Shown in pieces: positions 22,758 to 33,717 of a stretch of DNA of 64,000 nucleotides; within the stretch, counting starts at the first letter, position 1; every line of letters starts with the position of its first letter. The stretch comes from Eulemur rufifrons (lineage: Eukaryota > Chordata > Mammalia > Primates > Lemuridae), in NCBI RefSeq assembly GCF_041146395.1, contig NC_090989.1, forward strand, positions 220,566,843 to 220,630,842, read 5' to 3'. A model generated the notes under the pieces. It was given only the letters and a program-made list of their open reading frames with translations. It had not been told where the DNA came from and made no database searches. A program made the translations under genes and the position numbers.

Positions 22758-24334
22758 CTAGTTACAAATATTTTTTTTTTAAGTGATGAGAACTTTTTAT
22801 AATGAAAGCTCACGTCGGACAGGGTCCAAATGGAACATTAAGCTTGGGTAATTTGAGGAAGTAAAGCACATGCTGAATACTTTATGTAGGTGATGTCAAA
22901 GGTGTAGCAGGGCACAGAGAAATTACCAGGGGCTAAGAAAGCTGGGTATTACTACCATCTCTAGGCTTCAAGGGCAGAGGGTCCTCAGTACCCTGTGGGA
23001 AGGAGCCAGTGGAATGACACCTCCTGTTCTCCTGCCTTCCAATCCCATGCCAGTGGTCCCCAAGGGCCAAATCCAAACAGAAGCAGGAGGGCAGAATAGC
23101 CCTCTGATGCGGTTCCCTACAGGTCAGCCTCACAGTTCACAGAGCAGAGCGGAGGAGGAAGGAGAGCGCAGCTGGGAGCGAGGAGGGATAAACCGAAGAC
23201 GTCCAACACAGAGCCTGCATAGACAACGCTGCTCAAAGCAAAGGTGCTGTGACATTTAGTGGAGAAGGTTTGGAGATCTGAACTGATTGGCCTTTTCTCT
23301 AACCCACCGACCCAAGATTCCAGGAAACGCAGTTTGAAAAATCCTGTCCTAGATCCTCTTCCGGTTATTAACTTCATTTGTATCTTTTCCAAAACAAAAT
23401 ACCACAATCAGGTATTTTATGGCTTTCTTTTCTAACAAACCACAATCCTTAAACTCATTCCCACTATTCAAGCCTTCAACCCAAGTCACCAGACATGGCC
23501 CCCATCCTTTCCTGCCCTCTACGTTCTTTGCTCATGTCCTCAAGCTGCTAAGCATTAGTAGAAAATTTTACAAGACTCTGATTACTGAATCTACTATAAT
23601 GTCATAATATCAGAGAACAGGGGACTAACTACTGCTCAGCTTCCCGTGACTTCTAGCCCATGGCCAAAATCTCCCTGAATATCCTAATCATCAAATCTGA
23701 TGGCCTCTTCTCCAAGTCTTATCAACCTTCACTTCTGTAGCAAAAAACTTTTCCATCATTTCTTCCCTCATGATTTCCTTCTTCCTCTGGCTGCCATAGA
23801 GCCACACAGTCTATGATTTCCTCATAGTTCCCTGACCAGCTCGTCTTCACATCCTCTACAGGTGCTTCTAATTGAAGGAAGGAAGTTTCTCCAAAGGACC
23901 TAGTAATAAATCATGATCCCCAATAGTTCAATTAAAGCTGTATATTGTAGAAAGCCAATAATGTTTCCTGGAGGAATATACATAGAATTAAAAATTTTAT
24001 GAATAAGTAGCTTCCATGCAACTAGTAAGTAATAAGACATCAATCGCCTCGAAATCTTACACAATCCATTTCTCTTAACGTCCCCATTTACCCAGTCTGG
24101 AAATCCTAACATGAAAAGAGAACAGAAGTTTTACAACTGGAAGGCTAGTTCATTCTCACCCCTCTGTGGATAAGAACATTAGCTTCTTCACTTCCTTGGC
24201 CTTCAGATGAGGATTCTAGGAAAATATTCCAGCTTTGGCTTTTGCTAGCCTTTCTCTCTTGGCCTTAGAGACATTATTATAGTTTTAACTTGCTCCTCTG
24301 TGAGATGCTACCAGATCTTTACGTACAAGCTTTA
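22758..24334. other. Low-copy gap with faint repeat traces
   Basis: No gene. Text at about 23080-23225 (CAGGTCAGCCTCACAG...) recalls the end of an old mammalian repeat, and 23400-23870 is pyrimidine-rich LINE-like text. Both are impressions without an alignment. Confidence 0.35.
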
Positions 24335-24339
24335 GTCTT

Positions 24340-24830
24340 TGTGATATTTAATTTTATGTGTCCACTTGACGGGGCAACAGGGTTCCCAGACATCTAGTTG
24401 AACATTATTCTGGGTGTGTCTGTGAGGGTGTCTCTGGAAGAGATTAATATCTAAATTAGTAAACTGAGCAAATCAGATTGCCCTCCCTAACGTGGGTGGG
24501 CTGCATCCAATCTATTGAAAGCCTGGATAGAACAAAAAGGCTGAGTAAGAGAGAATTCCTCTGCCTGACTGCCTTTGACCTGGGACACTGGTTTTTTTTT
24601 TTCCTGCCTTTGGACTCAAACTGAAACCTCAGCCCCTTTCTTTGTCTGAAGCCTGCTGTTCTTCAGACTGGAACTACATCCTCGGCTCTCCTGGGTCTCC
24701 AGTTTGCTCACTGCAGTTCTCAGGACTTGTCAGTCTCCAAAACCACATAAGCCAATTCCTTATAAGAAACTATATAATAAATGCATATATCCTATTGGTT
24801 CTGTTTCTCTGGAGAACTCTGACTAGTACA
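24340..24830 (+). mobile_element. Solo LTR, MaLR/ERVL type
   Basis: A 491 bp unit starts TGTGATATTTAATTTTATG and ends GACTAGTACA, with perfect 5 bp duplications GTCTT at 24335-24339 and 24831-24835. The 5 bp size is that of ERVL/MaLR integrases. An ATAATAAATGC polyadenylation-type signal near 24775 gives plus orientation. The text (CTGGGTGTGTCTGTGAGGGT, CCAATTCCTTATAAGAAAC) is a widespread eutherian LTR, family name not certain. No internal region remains. Confidence 0.8.
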
Positions 24831-24862
24831 GTCTTCTCTGAAGCTCTGGTCTAACATTTTTT

Positions 24863-25722
24863 TTTTTTCAATTTAATTTTACAGAATCAAAGAGTCTAAC
24901 AGTATATCTTGTTAGATACAGTATGTCCTCATAATGTATACATTATTTCTTGTACAATGATATGAAATAATATGGGAAATATTCATGATAAATTATTAAG
25001 TGAACAGTGCAAGTTAAAAACAATAGTTTCATATTTTTTTCCCCACCCCCCCCTTTCCCGAGTCAGCACCTTCAAGTGTTACCACTCCCCAAACGGTGCG
25101 CAATGCACTCATTGTGTAGGCATACCCCCATCCCCTCCCCCGCCCCCCACCTCAGTCTGATGTCCAATTGGTGTCGTTTCCAGATTTGTATTTAGGTGAT
25201 GATCAAGGAAACCAATTTTCTGGTGAGTACATGTGATGCTTGTTTTTCCATTCTTGGGATACTTCACTTAATATAATGGGTTCCAACTCTCTCCAGGAGA
25301 ACCATAGAGATGTCGTATCTTCATCATTCCTTATAGCTGAGTAATATTCCATGGTATACATATACCACAGTTTACTAATCCAATCATGTATTGATGGGCA
25401 TTTGGGTTGTTTCCACATCTTTGCTATTGTGAATTGTGCTGCTATAAACATTTGGGTACACGTGCCTTTGTTACAGAATGACCTTTTTTCCTTTGGGTAT
25501 ATGCCCAGTAATGGGATTGCTGGGTCAAATGGCAGGTCTACTTGAATCTGTTTAAGATACCTCCATAATGCTTTCCACAGGGGTTGCACTAGTTTGCAGT
25601 CCCACCAGCAGTGTATTAGTGTTCCTGTCTCTCCACACCCACGCCAACATGTGTTGTTTTGGGTTTTTTTGATAAAGGCCATTCTCACTGGGGTTAAGTG
25701 ATATCTCATTGTGGTTTTGATT
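24863..25722 (-). mobile_element. 5'-truncated L1 with 15 bp duplications
   Basis: A minus-strand L1 insertion is framed by perfect duplications GGTCTAACATTTTTT at 24848-24862 and 25723-25737. The T-run from 24857 is its A tail. It holds the end of ORF2 and a 3' UTR with a G-rich tract (C-rich on the plus strand at 25040-25152). The perfect duplication and largely intact ORF2 tail indicate a fairly recent primate insertion. About 150 bp lie between the G-rich tract's A-run and the final tail; see findings. Confidence 0.92.
25203..25722 (-). pseudogene. L1 ORF2 C-terminal remnant
   Basis: Open from the 5' truncation point (25722) to a stop at 25203, about 170 codons of the ORF2 C-terminus. 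It includes the C-terminal cysteine-rich region ([18 protein letters not shown]), [12 protein letters not shown], the [20 protein letters not shown] phrase and the [11 protein letters not shown] phrase, ending in ENWFP. Endonuclease and reverse transcriptase domains are missing, so it is not functional. Confidence 0.92.
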
Positions 25723-25839
25723 GGTCTAACATTTTTTAAAACTAAGCTTAAAATCTCTAACAAGGTGTACTGCTGGGAGCTTCAACTCAAATGCAAAATG
25801 GATTTTTTAAAAAAATTTATTCACCCATTGATTTATTCA

Positions 25840-26135
25840 GTCAATAAGGGTTTAATATGAGGTGTACTATGTGCCAGGCATTCTGCCAAGCATGCAAAAT
25901 GGGGTCTTAGTCTCCAATAGTTCACTGAGTAATAGGGTCAACAGACATGGAAAAAAAAATAAAAGTCACAATTTAACAGAAATGTACAAGGCAAAGTGGT
26001 AGTCCAGAGGGCACAAAGGTGGGTTTGGGGGCTGCTATTAGGGAAGGCTTCCTGGGAGGTAAGACTTGAAAAAGAGAGAGTTGCCAGGTGGACAGGCATG
26101 TTGATTTGATGGAAGGAAATAATATTTCAGGCAAA
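25840..26135 (-). mobile_element. L2-like fragment
   Basis: Contains TGTACTATGTGCCAGGCATT and, further right, AGGAAGTGT-type text with GGAAGGCTTCCTGGGAGGTAAG, which is the order seen in a reverse L2 3' region. Approximate ends. Confidence 0.45.
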
Positions 26136-26489
26136 GGAAAAAAATGTACCAAGGAAGTGTATGAAACAGATGTAGAAATGAAAATAGTTAGGTGTTCAAG
26201 AAGAGCAAGAGCTAATCATGATTTCCAAGTATTATTAGAATAAAATTGCTGATGTATAAAGTTTCACATTTTTTTTCCTGTGTGCCTATTAAAAAGCATC
26301 TTGTTGTAACTGTCCTTGGTCTTTTCCCTTCCCTGCCTTTTAAGGAAGTTTTGCCTTGCCGCTCCATTTTGTGGGATTTTTAGTAGAAGGAATGTCCATG
26401 TGTCATACAAAAACATTTATTGAGGACCTACAATGTCTTGGGCATTGCACCAGGTTTGGGATGAAAGAGGAAACAACTAGTTTTTCTCA

Positions 26490-26710
26490 GCATGCCCTTT
26501 GTGCCAAGTGCTATTCTAGGCATTTTGTATGTATTAACTCATTTAATATTCACAACAACCATATGAAGCAGATATTATTTTTTTTTCCAATTTTACATAT
26601 GAGAAAATTAGGGAACAGAGACTGAAAAAATTGTTCAAGTTGTTCCAACTTGTATTTACCAAGTAAATATTGAAACCCATGCAGTCTAGTACCAGAGGCT
26701 GGAGTCAATC
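26490..26710 (-). mobile_element. MIR SINE
   Basis: Reverse MIR order: TTGTGCCAAGTGCTATTCTA, GTATTAACTCATTTAATATT, CAATTTTACATATGAGAAAA, then GAAACCCATGCAGTCTAGTA. An A/T-run interrupts it. Confidence 0.75.
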
Positions 26711-27146
26711 ATTATACTAACTCTAGATGTTTTTATTTAGAGGAATAGATCATCAGGTACTAATATTTGCAACATTTATAAATTTGTTTGACAAAAAAAA
26801 ATTCAAATGTCTCTTTAGTAAATATAACTCAATCTCAAAACACTCTCCTACTCAGTTATCACAGTAGCTGAAAATATTTCAATGCCATATTTCACTAATT
26901 AGTTAAAATATTTAAATAACATAAATGCATAAATTTTTGCAGTCTGAATTTTTATTTTTGACCTATTTGCTGTGGCCAATCTCAAAAATGACCACCAGTG
27001 ATCTCATTTCTTGGTATTTATGTCCTTGTAGGGTTCTCTCTTGCATTTTACCAGGGTTGGTTTGTGTGACCAATAGAATATGGCAGAAGTAATATATCAC
27101 TTCTATAATTAAGTTATGAAAAGACTGTGCATTCTGTCTTGCATTG

Positions 27147-27178
<32 letters not shown>

Positions 27179-27395
27179 ATCACTTTTTCTGGGGGAAACC
27201 AGCCACTACTGTCATGAGGTAATTTGGGAAGCCTGTAGAGGAGCCCACATGGCAAGAACTGAAGTCTCCAGCCATCAGGCAGAAGGAATCGCCTACAATC
27301 GTGTGAGTGAGCTAGGAAGCTCATCCTTCCCCAGTCGATCCATCAGATGAGACTGCAGCCCCAACTGACAGCTTACTACAACCTCATGAGAGACC

Positions 27396-28008
27396 TCTAT
27401 GGGCTGAATTTTGTCCCCCAAAATTCATATGTTGAAATCCTAGCCCCCACTACCTCAGAATGTGGCTGTATTTGGAGATAGGGTCTCTAAAAAGATAATT
27501 AAGGTTAAATGAGGTCATAAGGATGGGCCCAAATCCATGTGACTGTATTTGGAGATAGCCTTCAAAGAGGTGATTAAGTTGAGTTGAAATCTAATCTCAC
27601 TGGTATCCTTATAAAAAGAGGAATTTGAACTCAAAAAGAGACACTGGAGCTGGGCACTGTGGCACATGCCTATAGTCTCAGCTACTTGGGAGGCTGAGGC
27701 AGGAAGATGGTTTGAGCCCAAAGAGTTCGAGACCAGCCAGGGTGATACAGCAAGACCTAGTCTCAAAAAAATAAATAAAATTAAAAATTAAAAAAAAAAT
27801 AAAGAGACTCCAGGGTGCATGTGCACAGAGGGAAGACTATGTGAAGAGGCAGCAAGAGGACGGCCATCTGAAAGCCATGGAGAAAGACCTCAGAGGAAAC
27901 CTTGATCTTGGACTTCCGGCCTCCAGAACTGTGAGAAAGCAGATTTCTGTTGCTTAAGCCACCAAGGCTGTGGGGCTCTGCTATGGCAGCCCCGGAAAAC
28001 TAATACAC
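27396..28008 (+). mobile_element. Nested MLT1 LTR
   Basis: Starts TCTATGGGCTGAATTTTGTC (usual TG start mutated to TC) and ends with AAACTAATACAC. AGACC occurs on both sides (27391-27395 and 28009-28013), a 5 bp duplication. It contains GAGGTCATAAGGATGGGCCC and GCCTCCAGAACTGTGAGAAA, characteristic of MLT1-class LTRs. It is itself interrupted by an Alu monomer. Confidence 0.82.
27645..27800 (+). mobile_element. Alu monomer (FLAM/FRAM-like)
   Basis: Single Alu arm from GGAGCTGGGCACTGTGGCAC to an A-rich tail with AAATAAATAAAATT. AAAGAGAC before it (27634-27641) recurs after it (27801-27808). No second arm, so it is a monomer of the kind active before dimeric Alu. Third level of the nest. Confidence 0.8.
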
Positions 28009-28140
28009 AGACCTTGCACCAGAACCACCGGGTTCATCTGCTCCTGGATTCCTGACTCACAGAAACTCTGAGATAATAAATTATTGTTGTTTTAAGATAA
28101 TAAATGTTGGGGTAATTTGTTATGCAGCAATAGATAAGTT

Positions 28141-29293
28141 GCTTAGATTCCTTGTGATATGTTGATAACTGATTGGTCTTTCTGAACCCATGCCACAATT
28201 AAATGCCATATTGTTTTTGGCATAAGTTAGAGACAATTTTTTTGTTGTTGTTTGAATTGTCCAGAAACTTATTTATTCATAAAGTTTATTTTTCCCATCC
28301 ACAGTATTTCATTTTAAAGGGAAGAAAATAACATAAACAGGAATTAAACCATACATATTTTGGAAACAATCTAGAATTTTACAAAATTTCCATTTAATAT
28401 GTGTTGACTATTTTTGATACTGTCAGTCTTTTCTGATATTTAGTAAAGCATTTGTAAGTACTTTTTATTCTATTTACCTCGTGAAATGGAAGATCTCAGA
28501 GATACAGAAGAATTGCCTTTGACTCTTATTACTATTCATTGTACATAACTCAGTAGAGATTCTTTAAACTGTTTTTCAGATCTGATGATGAATATTAAAC
28601 CAAGATACTTCATCTATTCACTAATTCATTTGTTATTCATCCATTCAGCAAGCGTTTATTTAATGTCTGCTATATGTTAGGCACTGTTATAAACAACGAG
28701 AACATAGCAGTACACAAAGCAGATGAAAAATCTCTGCTCATGAAGCTTATGGAAAGAGGGAGCAATAAACAAGACAAATAAGTCAAATATATAACAAGCG
28801 AGGTGATAATAAGTGCAGGAAAACTGCAACACAAGAGCCTAGAAATGTTTCTGGGTACAACCAACTGCCCTTAGGTGGTAGAAGTGTAAAGACATTGGGC
28901 TGGTAAATAGTGGAGTCTCTTGTAAACAATTCCGCATTAATAATTTTTATTAAATCTTATGAAGTTTCCAGGGTGTGGGATATATTCTTGTTTTAGTTTG
29001 GCTCATTTTTAAGCTAATTATCATGTTTTTTTTTAATATGTAGTTCCTTTTTGAAGTTATGGTCAGGATTATAATAAAAGCTTATCAGCAGAAAAATTAT
29101 ATACATTTGAAATGTCTTCAATTGTGACAAATTGGCATTACAGTTATTATAAAAGCATATTAGGTATCAATGTTTTCTCTTTGAGAATAAGATTATAGTT
29201 ACAGGAAACCTTATCACCAGTGATAATAGTCCTTTCTCTTGTCATATTCTAAGGTAACGGCTTTAAAACTAAACACGACTCTGTGTGTGTCTC

Positions 29294-29333
<40 letters not shown>

Positions 29334-30009
29334 TGAGCTACATTGCTGGACATTATACTTGCATGGTTATGGGTAGGGAGAGGAAAACAGGCAAAGAGCC
29401 AGAAAAGCAAGCAGTAAAAAGGCCTTGGTGTGTGGTCAGACATGAAGTTGTAGCTTGGGCCTTTGGTGACTCCAGCAACGAGTTAATAAGCCAATAAAAT
29501 ATATGTCCATTTTAGGTGTTCAGAGGCCAAAGCACTTGAAATAAAGTCATTTACATGACCAATTTCCCCTGAGTCAGGATCATGCTCTTGTTTCCCAAGA
29601 TGCCTTAAATATTTATCAGGGCCATCTGTACTATTGAAAAAATAATCTTCACAAAGCGCTCAAGACCACCTCCATACACACTACTGTAAATGGCATTGAA
29701 TAAAATGATCTTTAGTGGGTGGCAATCTATTTTTCCTCCCACCACCTCCCAAAACTAAAAGCCATAAACTGAATAGTAGATGCTCTTTATTTTTGTTATG
29801 AGTCAGCAGGTTTGGCAATTTCTCTATAGTCAGAAATATTCGCAGGAGATGAAGTAAGTTTCCATCTAAAAATATGAATGTTTTCACAAAGAACAACATT
29901 CATCTCCGAACAAGGCAATATTGGTTACAAAACACACCAACAAAATGTTCTCAGGGTTCCAAAGTTTCTGGATAGGTGGCACACTTAGGAGATACGAATT
30001 CACCAACAG
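28141..30009. other. Low-copy gap with old LINE trace
   Basis: No gene. Around 28630-28820 the text (ATTCAGCAAGCGTTTATTTA, ATGTTAGGCACTG, ATGAAGCTTATGG) is like a reverse L2 3' region. The rest is AT-rich low-copy DNA. Confidence 0.4.
29283..29333. repeat. (TG)n(AG)n microsatellite
   Basis: GTGTGT tract with one CTC interruption, followed by AAGAGAGAGAGAG. Compound dinucleotide repeat. Confidence 0.92.
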
Positions 30010-30590
30010 GGAAATCACAGCAAGTCATTCGCATGTAGAATTCTGGGTTCAATCCTCACCCACCACTTATTGGTTGCATGACCTTGAATGTGTTGCCTCA
30101 CTTTCTCAAGTCTCAGTTTCATTTGTAATAAAAAGATACTAAAAGTGCCTGCGTCCTACGATTGCTGTGAGGATTAAATGAGCTAGCACGAGCAAAGCAC
30201 GGGTTGAGCATCTCTAATCTGAAAATCTGAAATCTGAAATGCTCCAAAATCTGAAATTTTGAGCACTGACATGACTCCACAAGTGGAAAATTCCACATCT
30301 GACCTCATGTATGCAAACTTTTGTTTCATGCACAAAAATATTTAAAATACAGTATAAAATTTTCTTCAGGCTATATGCACAAGGTGTATATGGAACATAA
30401 ATAAATTTGGTGTTTAGACTTGGGTCCCATCACCAAGCTATCTCATTATGTATATGCAAATATTCCAAAATCCAAAAAATTATGCAATCTGAAACACTTC
30501 TGGTCCCAAGAATTGTGGATAAGGGATACTCAACCTGTATTTGGAACACAGCATAGAAACTGCCCAACAAAAGTTAGTTATTATTATTTC
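30010..30590 (+). mobile_element. MIR SINE split by Tigger
   Basis: Left part runs to 30199 (ATGACCTTGAATGTGTTGCC, AAGTCTCAGTTTCATTTGTA, GCTGTGAGGATTAAATGAGC). Right part resumes at about 30540 with GGAACACAGCATAGAAACTG and TTAGTTATTATTAT, the MIR 3' end. The Tigger unit lies between. Confidence 0.8.
30200..30537. mobile_element. Tigger-type (TcMar) MITE
   Basis: Terminal inverted repeats: left CGGGTTGAGCATCTCTAATC, right (reverse complemented) CAGGTTGAGTATCCCTTATC. TA follows on the right (30538-30539); the left flank is CA, a likely decayed TA. 338 bp, no coding capacity; depends on pogo-like transposase. Confidence 0.85.
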
Positions 30591-30596
30591 AGAGCA

Positions 30597-30776
30597 ATGG
30601 TTCTCAATGTGGGATCTCTAGACCAGTGTCTAAGCATCCCCTGGGAACTTGTCAGAAATGTAAATTCTCAGATTCCACCAACTAAATTAGAACTTTGGGG
30701 TGGAATCCAAAATTCTGTTTTGACAAACTTTCCAGGTGATTCTGGCACACGCTGACGTTGAGAACCTCACTTATAG
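30597..30776 (+). mobile_element. MER5/MER3-type hAT MITE
   Basis: Ends CAATGGTTCTCAATGTGGGA and GTTGAGAACCTCAC pair as inverted repeats. Interior phrases GGGAACTTGTCAGAAATGTA and TTCCAGGTGATTCTGGCACA match a Charlie-related MITE of about 180-210 bp. Exact subfamily (MER3 or MER5) not certain. Confidence 0.8.
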
Positions 30777-31329
30777 AATATAGGGCAAAACAGAAAATAA
30801 GTTCTAATACAATTTGTTATTAAGAACTTCTGTTTTGTGACTACTTAAATGTAAGAGAATGCTTGATTTTATTTTTTTCTAAATAACTAAAAAAAAAAAA
30901 CAACTTTAAAAAGTAGCTTGAGAGTTTAGGATTTTGGTAGGATAACTTTTACCATCTTATTTTTGACTTTGCCACATAGGATACTTGATGCCACACAATC
31001 ATGTTCCAAAAGATCTATTGTTAAATTGTGGCGATGTATTTTGCAAAGCCAAAGATACAGTGGAATAACTCATTTACAAGAGGGAGTGCCTACAAGATGG
31101 GTGATAATCATGAGATTGCACATTTGAACACAGCCTATTATTCCTCAGCCTTCACTGTTTCCATATACAATACTGAGTGACAGGCTAGTTTGGACATGTA
31201 ACATGGGATTTCCAAGTGTGCATTATGTTGCTTGAGTCTAATTAGTAAGATGTGTATACAGTTAAAGGTAAAATTGCAATGTAGAACAAAGTGAACCAAA
31301 GTGTATATTTTTGTCACTTCATCCTCCAC
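30777..31329. other. Low-copy gap, nothing recognised
   Basis: AT-rich; no coding, RNA or repeat signal that I can support. Confidence 0.5.
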
Positions 31330-31650
31330 ATTGCTGCCATAGAGATTTTTCTAAAGTACATATGTAATCATGTCACTGTATAGCTTAAAAGACCTAAATG
31401 CCTCCCTTAAACCTGGCACGTGAGAGCCTTTGTAATCTGGCACCTGCCAACCTATTACATGGACCCTAATCCTACAATTACACCGCCTCCATGAAGCCTT
31501 CCTTGACAGCCAACCCCCCATCACTGGGGAGTTGTTTCCTGCTTCCTCTAAGCTTCCCAAGCACTCTATGCATACCTCTCATAGTAATTTTTACGTGCCA
31601 TTATAATAGTTATTTAAACGGCAGTCTCTCAACAAGACTTTTGCTTAACT
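31330..31650 (+). mobile_element. L2 LINE fragment
   Basis: Reads in L2 order: CATGTCACTGTATAGCTTAA, CTTTGTAATCTGGCACCTGC, CCATGAAGCCTTCCTTGACA, CCCAAGCACTCTATGCATAC. 3' end decays before the typical CTCAATAAA. Confidence 0.65.
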
Positions 31651-32500
31651 TTTACTGACGGCAACAAGTGCATTTTCATTTTTCGGTTCCCAGCAGTTGG
31701 GAACCTAAAAGAGACCCAGCATAAAAGAGACACTTAGTAAATAAATAAAGACTTTTCATGGGTCTAAAATGTGAGATCTATGCATGAACCAGAGATCAGG
31801 CCAGGAAAACACAGCAATCACCTACCTCTCCACTCATATAAGGACCAAAATCTTTGAATTTTGAGAAAAGCTGTGCCACTTCTAAGGTTCTGGTGGCATT
31901 CTCCTTATAGTAGACATGCTCTCCAAGACACAGCATCCTAGCTGTTGTCTCTGTCTTCTGACAGCCACTAAAACTCTCATTTCATTTAAGATATTTTGAC
32001 CCCAAAAGTTGACATTAGACTGAAACCCCTGATTTTTATCCTGGGGTTTACGTCATGAGCTTTGTAGCTTCAAGACTTAAGTCAAAGCAAAATAAGCTGA
32101 GTGTAGCAGTTTAAAAGCAGCCTCCCCCATATTGTCCTGCTCAGAAATCCTCCTGGCCTCTGCACTCAAGGATCACGATGATCATTCGCTCATCCACCAC
32201 CCACCACCCTCCATCTGACTCCCCTCACAGCCCTGCCACCATTTCACACCCTCTCAGATTGGCAGCGTGGAATACTATTCCTTCACAACTTGGCTCTGCT
32301 CTGTGCCCTGGTATTTTATTCTTGCTAAATCATTTAGCTGGAAGCATTTGGCCCTGGGTAGCTGGAAGACCCAGCCATCTATGTATCTAAGCCAGTTCCC
32401 TCCCTGGAGCACTCAAGGCTTAAGAGTTACACCACTGTGACTCAGTTGCAAACTGTTTGAGATTGTCCTATTTGTTTGGTTGTGCATGCTTTGTCATGTC
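31651..32500. other. Low-copy gap, nothing recognised
   Basis: No gene or confident repeat. A C-rich stretch at 32190-32260 yields short open frames without similarity to anything I know. Confidence 0.5.
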
Positions 32501-32508
32501 CCTTAGAC

Positions 32509-32966
32509 CTGCTGTCCCCAACCCTCGGGCTGTGGACCAGTACCGTTCTGTGGCCTATTAGGAACCGAAACGCACAGTAGCAGTGAGTGGTAGGTGAGCA
32601 AGCAAAGTTTCATCTGTATTTACAGCCGCTCCCCATCACTTGCATCACTGCATAAGCTCCGCCTTCTGTCAGATCAGCCGTGGCATTAGATTCTCATAGG
32701 AGCATGAACCCTACTGTAAACTGCACATGTGAGGGATCTAGGTTGCACACTCCTTGTGAGAATCTAATGCCTGATGATCTGGTGGAGCTGAGGCGGTGAT
32801 GCTAGTGCTGGGGAGTGGATGCAAACACAAGATATCATTAGCAGACAGGTTTGACTGCACAATAAATGTAATGTGCTTGAATCACCCTGAAACCCCACTA
32901 CCACCACCAGTCCTTGGAAAAATTGCCTTCCACAAAAACAGTCCCTGGTGCCAAAAAGGTTCCCTG
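32509..32966 (+). mobile_element. MER1-type hAT MITE
   Basis: Starts CTGCTGTCCCCAACCCTCGG and ends GGTGCCAAAAAGGTTCCCTG, with a perfect 8 bp duplication CCTTAGAC at 32501-32508 and 32967-32974. Interior phrases ATTTACAGCCGCTCCCCATC and GAGGGATCTAGGTTGCACAC match MER1A/B. 458 bp; nonautonomous. The three-base change in the first TIR bases is decay. Confidence 0.93.
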
Positions 32967-33164
32967 CCTTAGACCAAAAGATACATTTCTAGTTTTTAAG
33001 TGAACCAGAGCAATGCATGGGTACAGATGGAATTATAATAACTTCTCCAAGTACTCAGCTCTTCAAGTTCTGTCTTGAGAAATTTGTTGACAGTTCCCTG
33101 TTACTGCTTCAAGATGTCTGAGGCTCCTCCTTCCCTGAAGCTCTTTTCCAATGACCAACGGAAG

Positions 33165-33275
33165 CTTTGCCCTTGCAGGGCTTCTGTAAGGATTAGTTCC
33201 CATAATATAAATAAAGCACTTGACACACACCACACACATTGTAAATGCTTAATAAATGGTACTTATGATTGTAGT
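33165..33275 (+). mobile_element. MIR-like 3' end
   Basis: GGCTTCTGTAAGGATTAGTT, AATAAAGCACTTGACACA and GTAAATGCTTAATAAATGGT follow the MIR 3' order. Short and diverged. Confidence 0.5.
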
Positions 33276-33289
33276 TGGATTTTGGAGGC

Positions 33290-33712
33290 TGTATTAGTTT
33301 CCTGGAACTGCCATAACAAGTACCAAAAACCAGCTTAAAGCAACAGAAATATATTGTCTCACAGTTCTGGAGGCCAGAAGTTCAAGATCAAGTAGCTCTA
33401 GAGGAGGGTCCTTCCAGGCTCTTCTAGAGTCTGGGGGTCGCTGGCAATCCTCGGCATTCCTTATAGATGCAACACTCAGTTATACAACCATTTTCTCCCT
33501 GTGTTTTCGCATTGTCTTCCCTTTGTGCACGTCCACCTCTGTGTCCAAGTTTCTCCCTTCCAGGACACCAGTCATATTGGATTAAGACCTAATGACTTCA
33601 TTTTAACTTTATTATCTCTGTAAATATTGTATTCCTAAATGATATCACATTCTTAGGTGCTGAGTTGGGATTTCACATAGCTTTTGGGGGGGACCCAATT
33701 CAGTCCTTCACA
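33290..33712 (-). mobile_element. MLT1-type MaLR solo LTR
   Basis: Begins TGTATTAGTTTCCTGGAACT and ends CCTTCACA with perfect 5 bp duplications GAGGC at 33285-33289 and 33713-33717. Interior CTCACAGTTCTGGAGGCCAG and ATATTGGATTAAGACCTAAT are MLT1-class text read in reverse. 423 bp, no internal region. Confidence 0.88.
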
Positions 33713-33717
33713 GAGGC

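Larger units (their letters stand above)
26960..28140 (+). mobile_element. Older MLT1-type LTR, split by younger LTR
   Basis: Left part (26960-27395) begins with the MLT1-style 'TTGCTGTGGCCAAT' and includes GATGAGACTGCAGCCCCAAC and ACAACCTCATGAGAGACC. The right part (28009-28140) continues at once with AGAACCACCGGG, TGACTCACAGAAACTCTGAG and GGGGTAATTTGTTATGCAGC. The two halves join in consensus order with the 27396-28008 unit removed, so the latter is an insertion. Contains a (TC)n(AC)n tract at 27147-27178. Confidence 0.8.

Noticed and set aside
25351..25545. Plus-strand frame inside the L1
   Set aside because: Shadow of the ORF2 remnant on the other strand.
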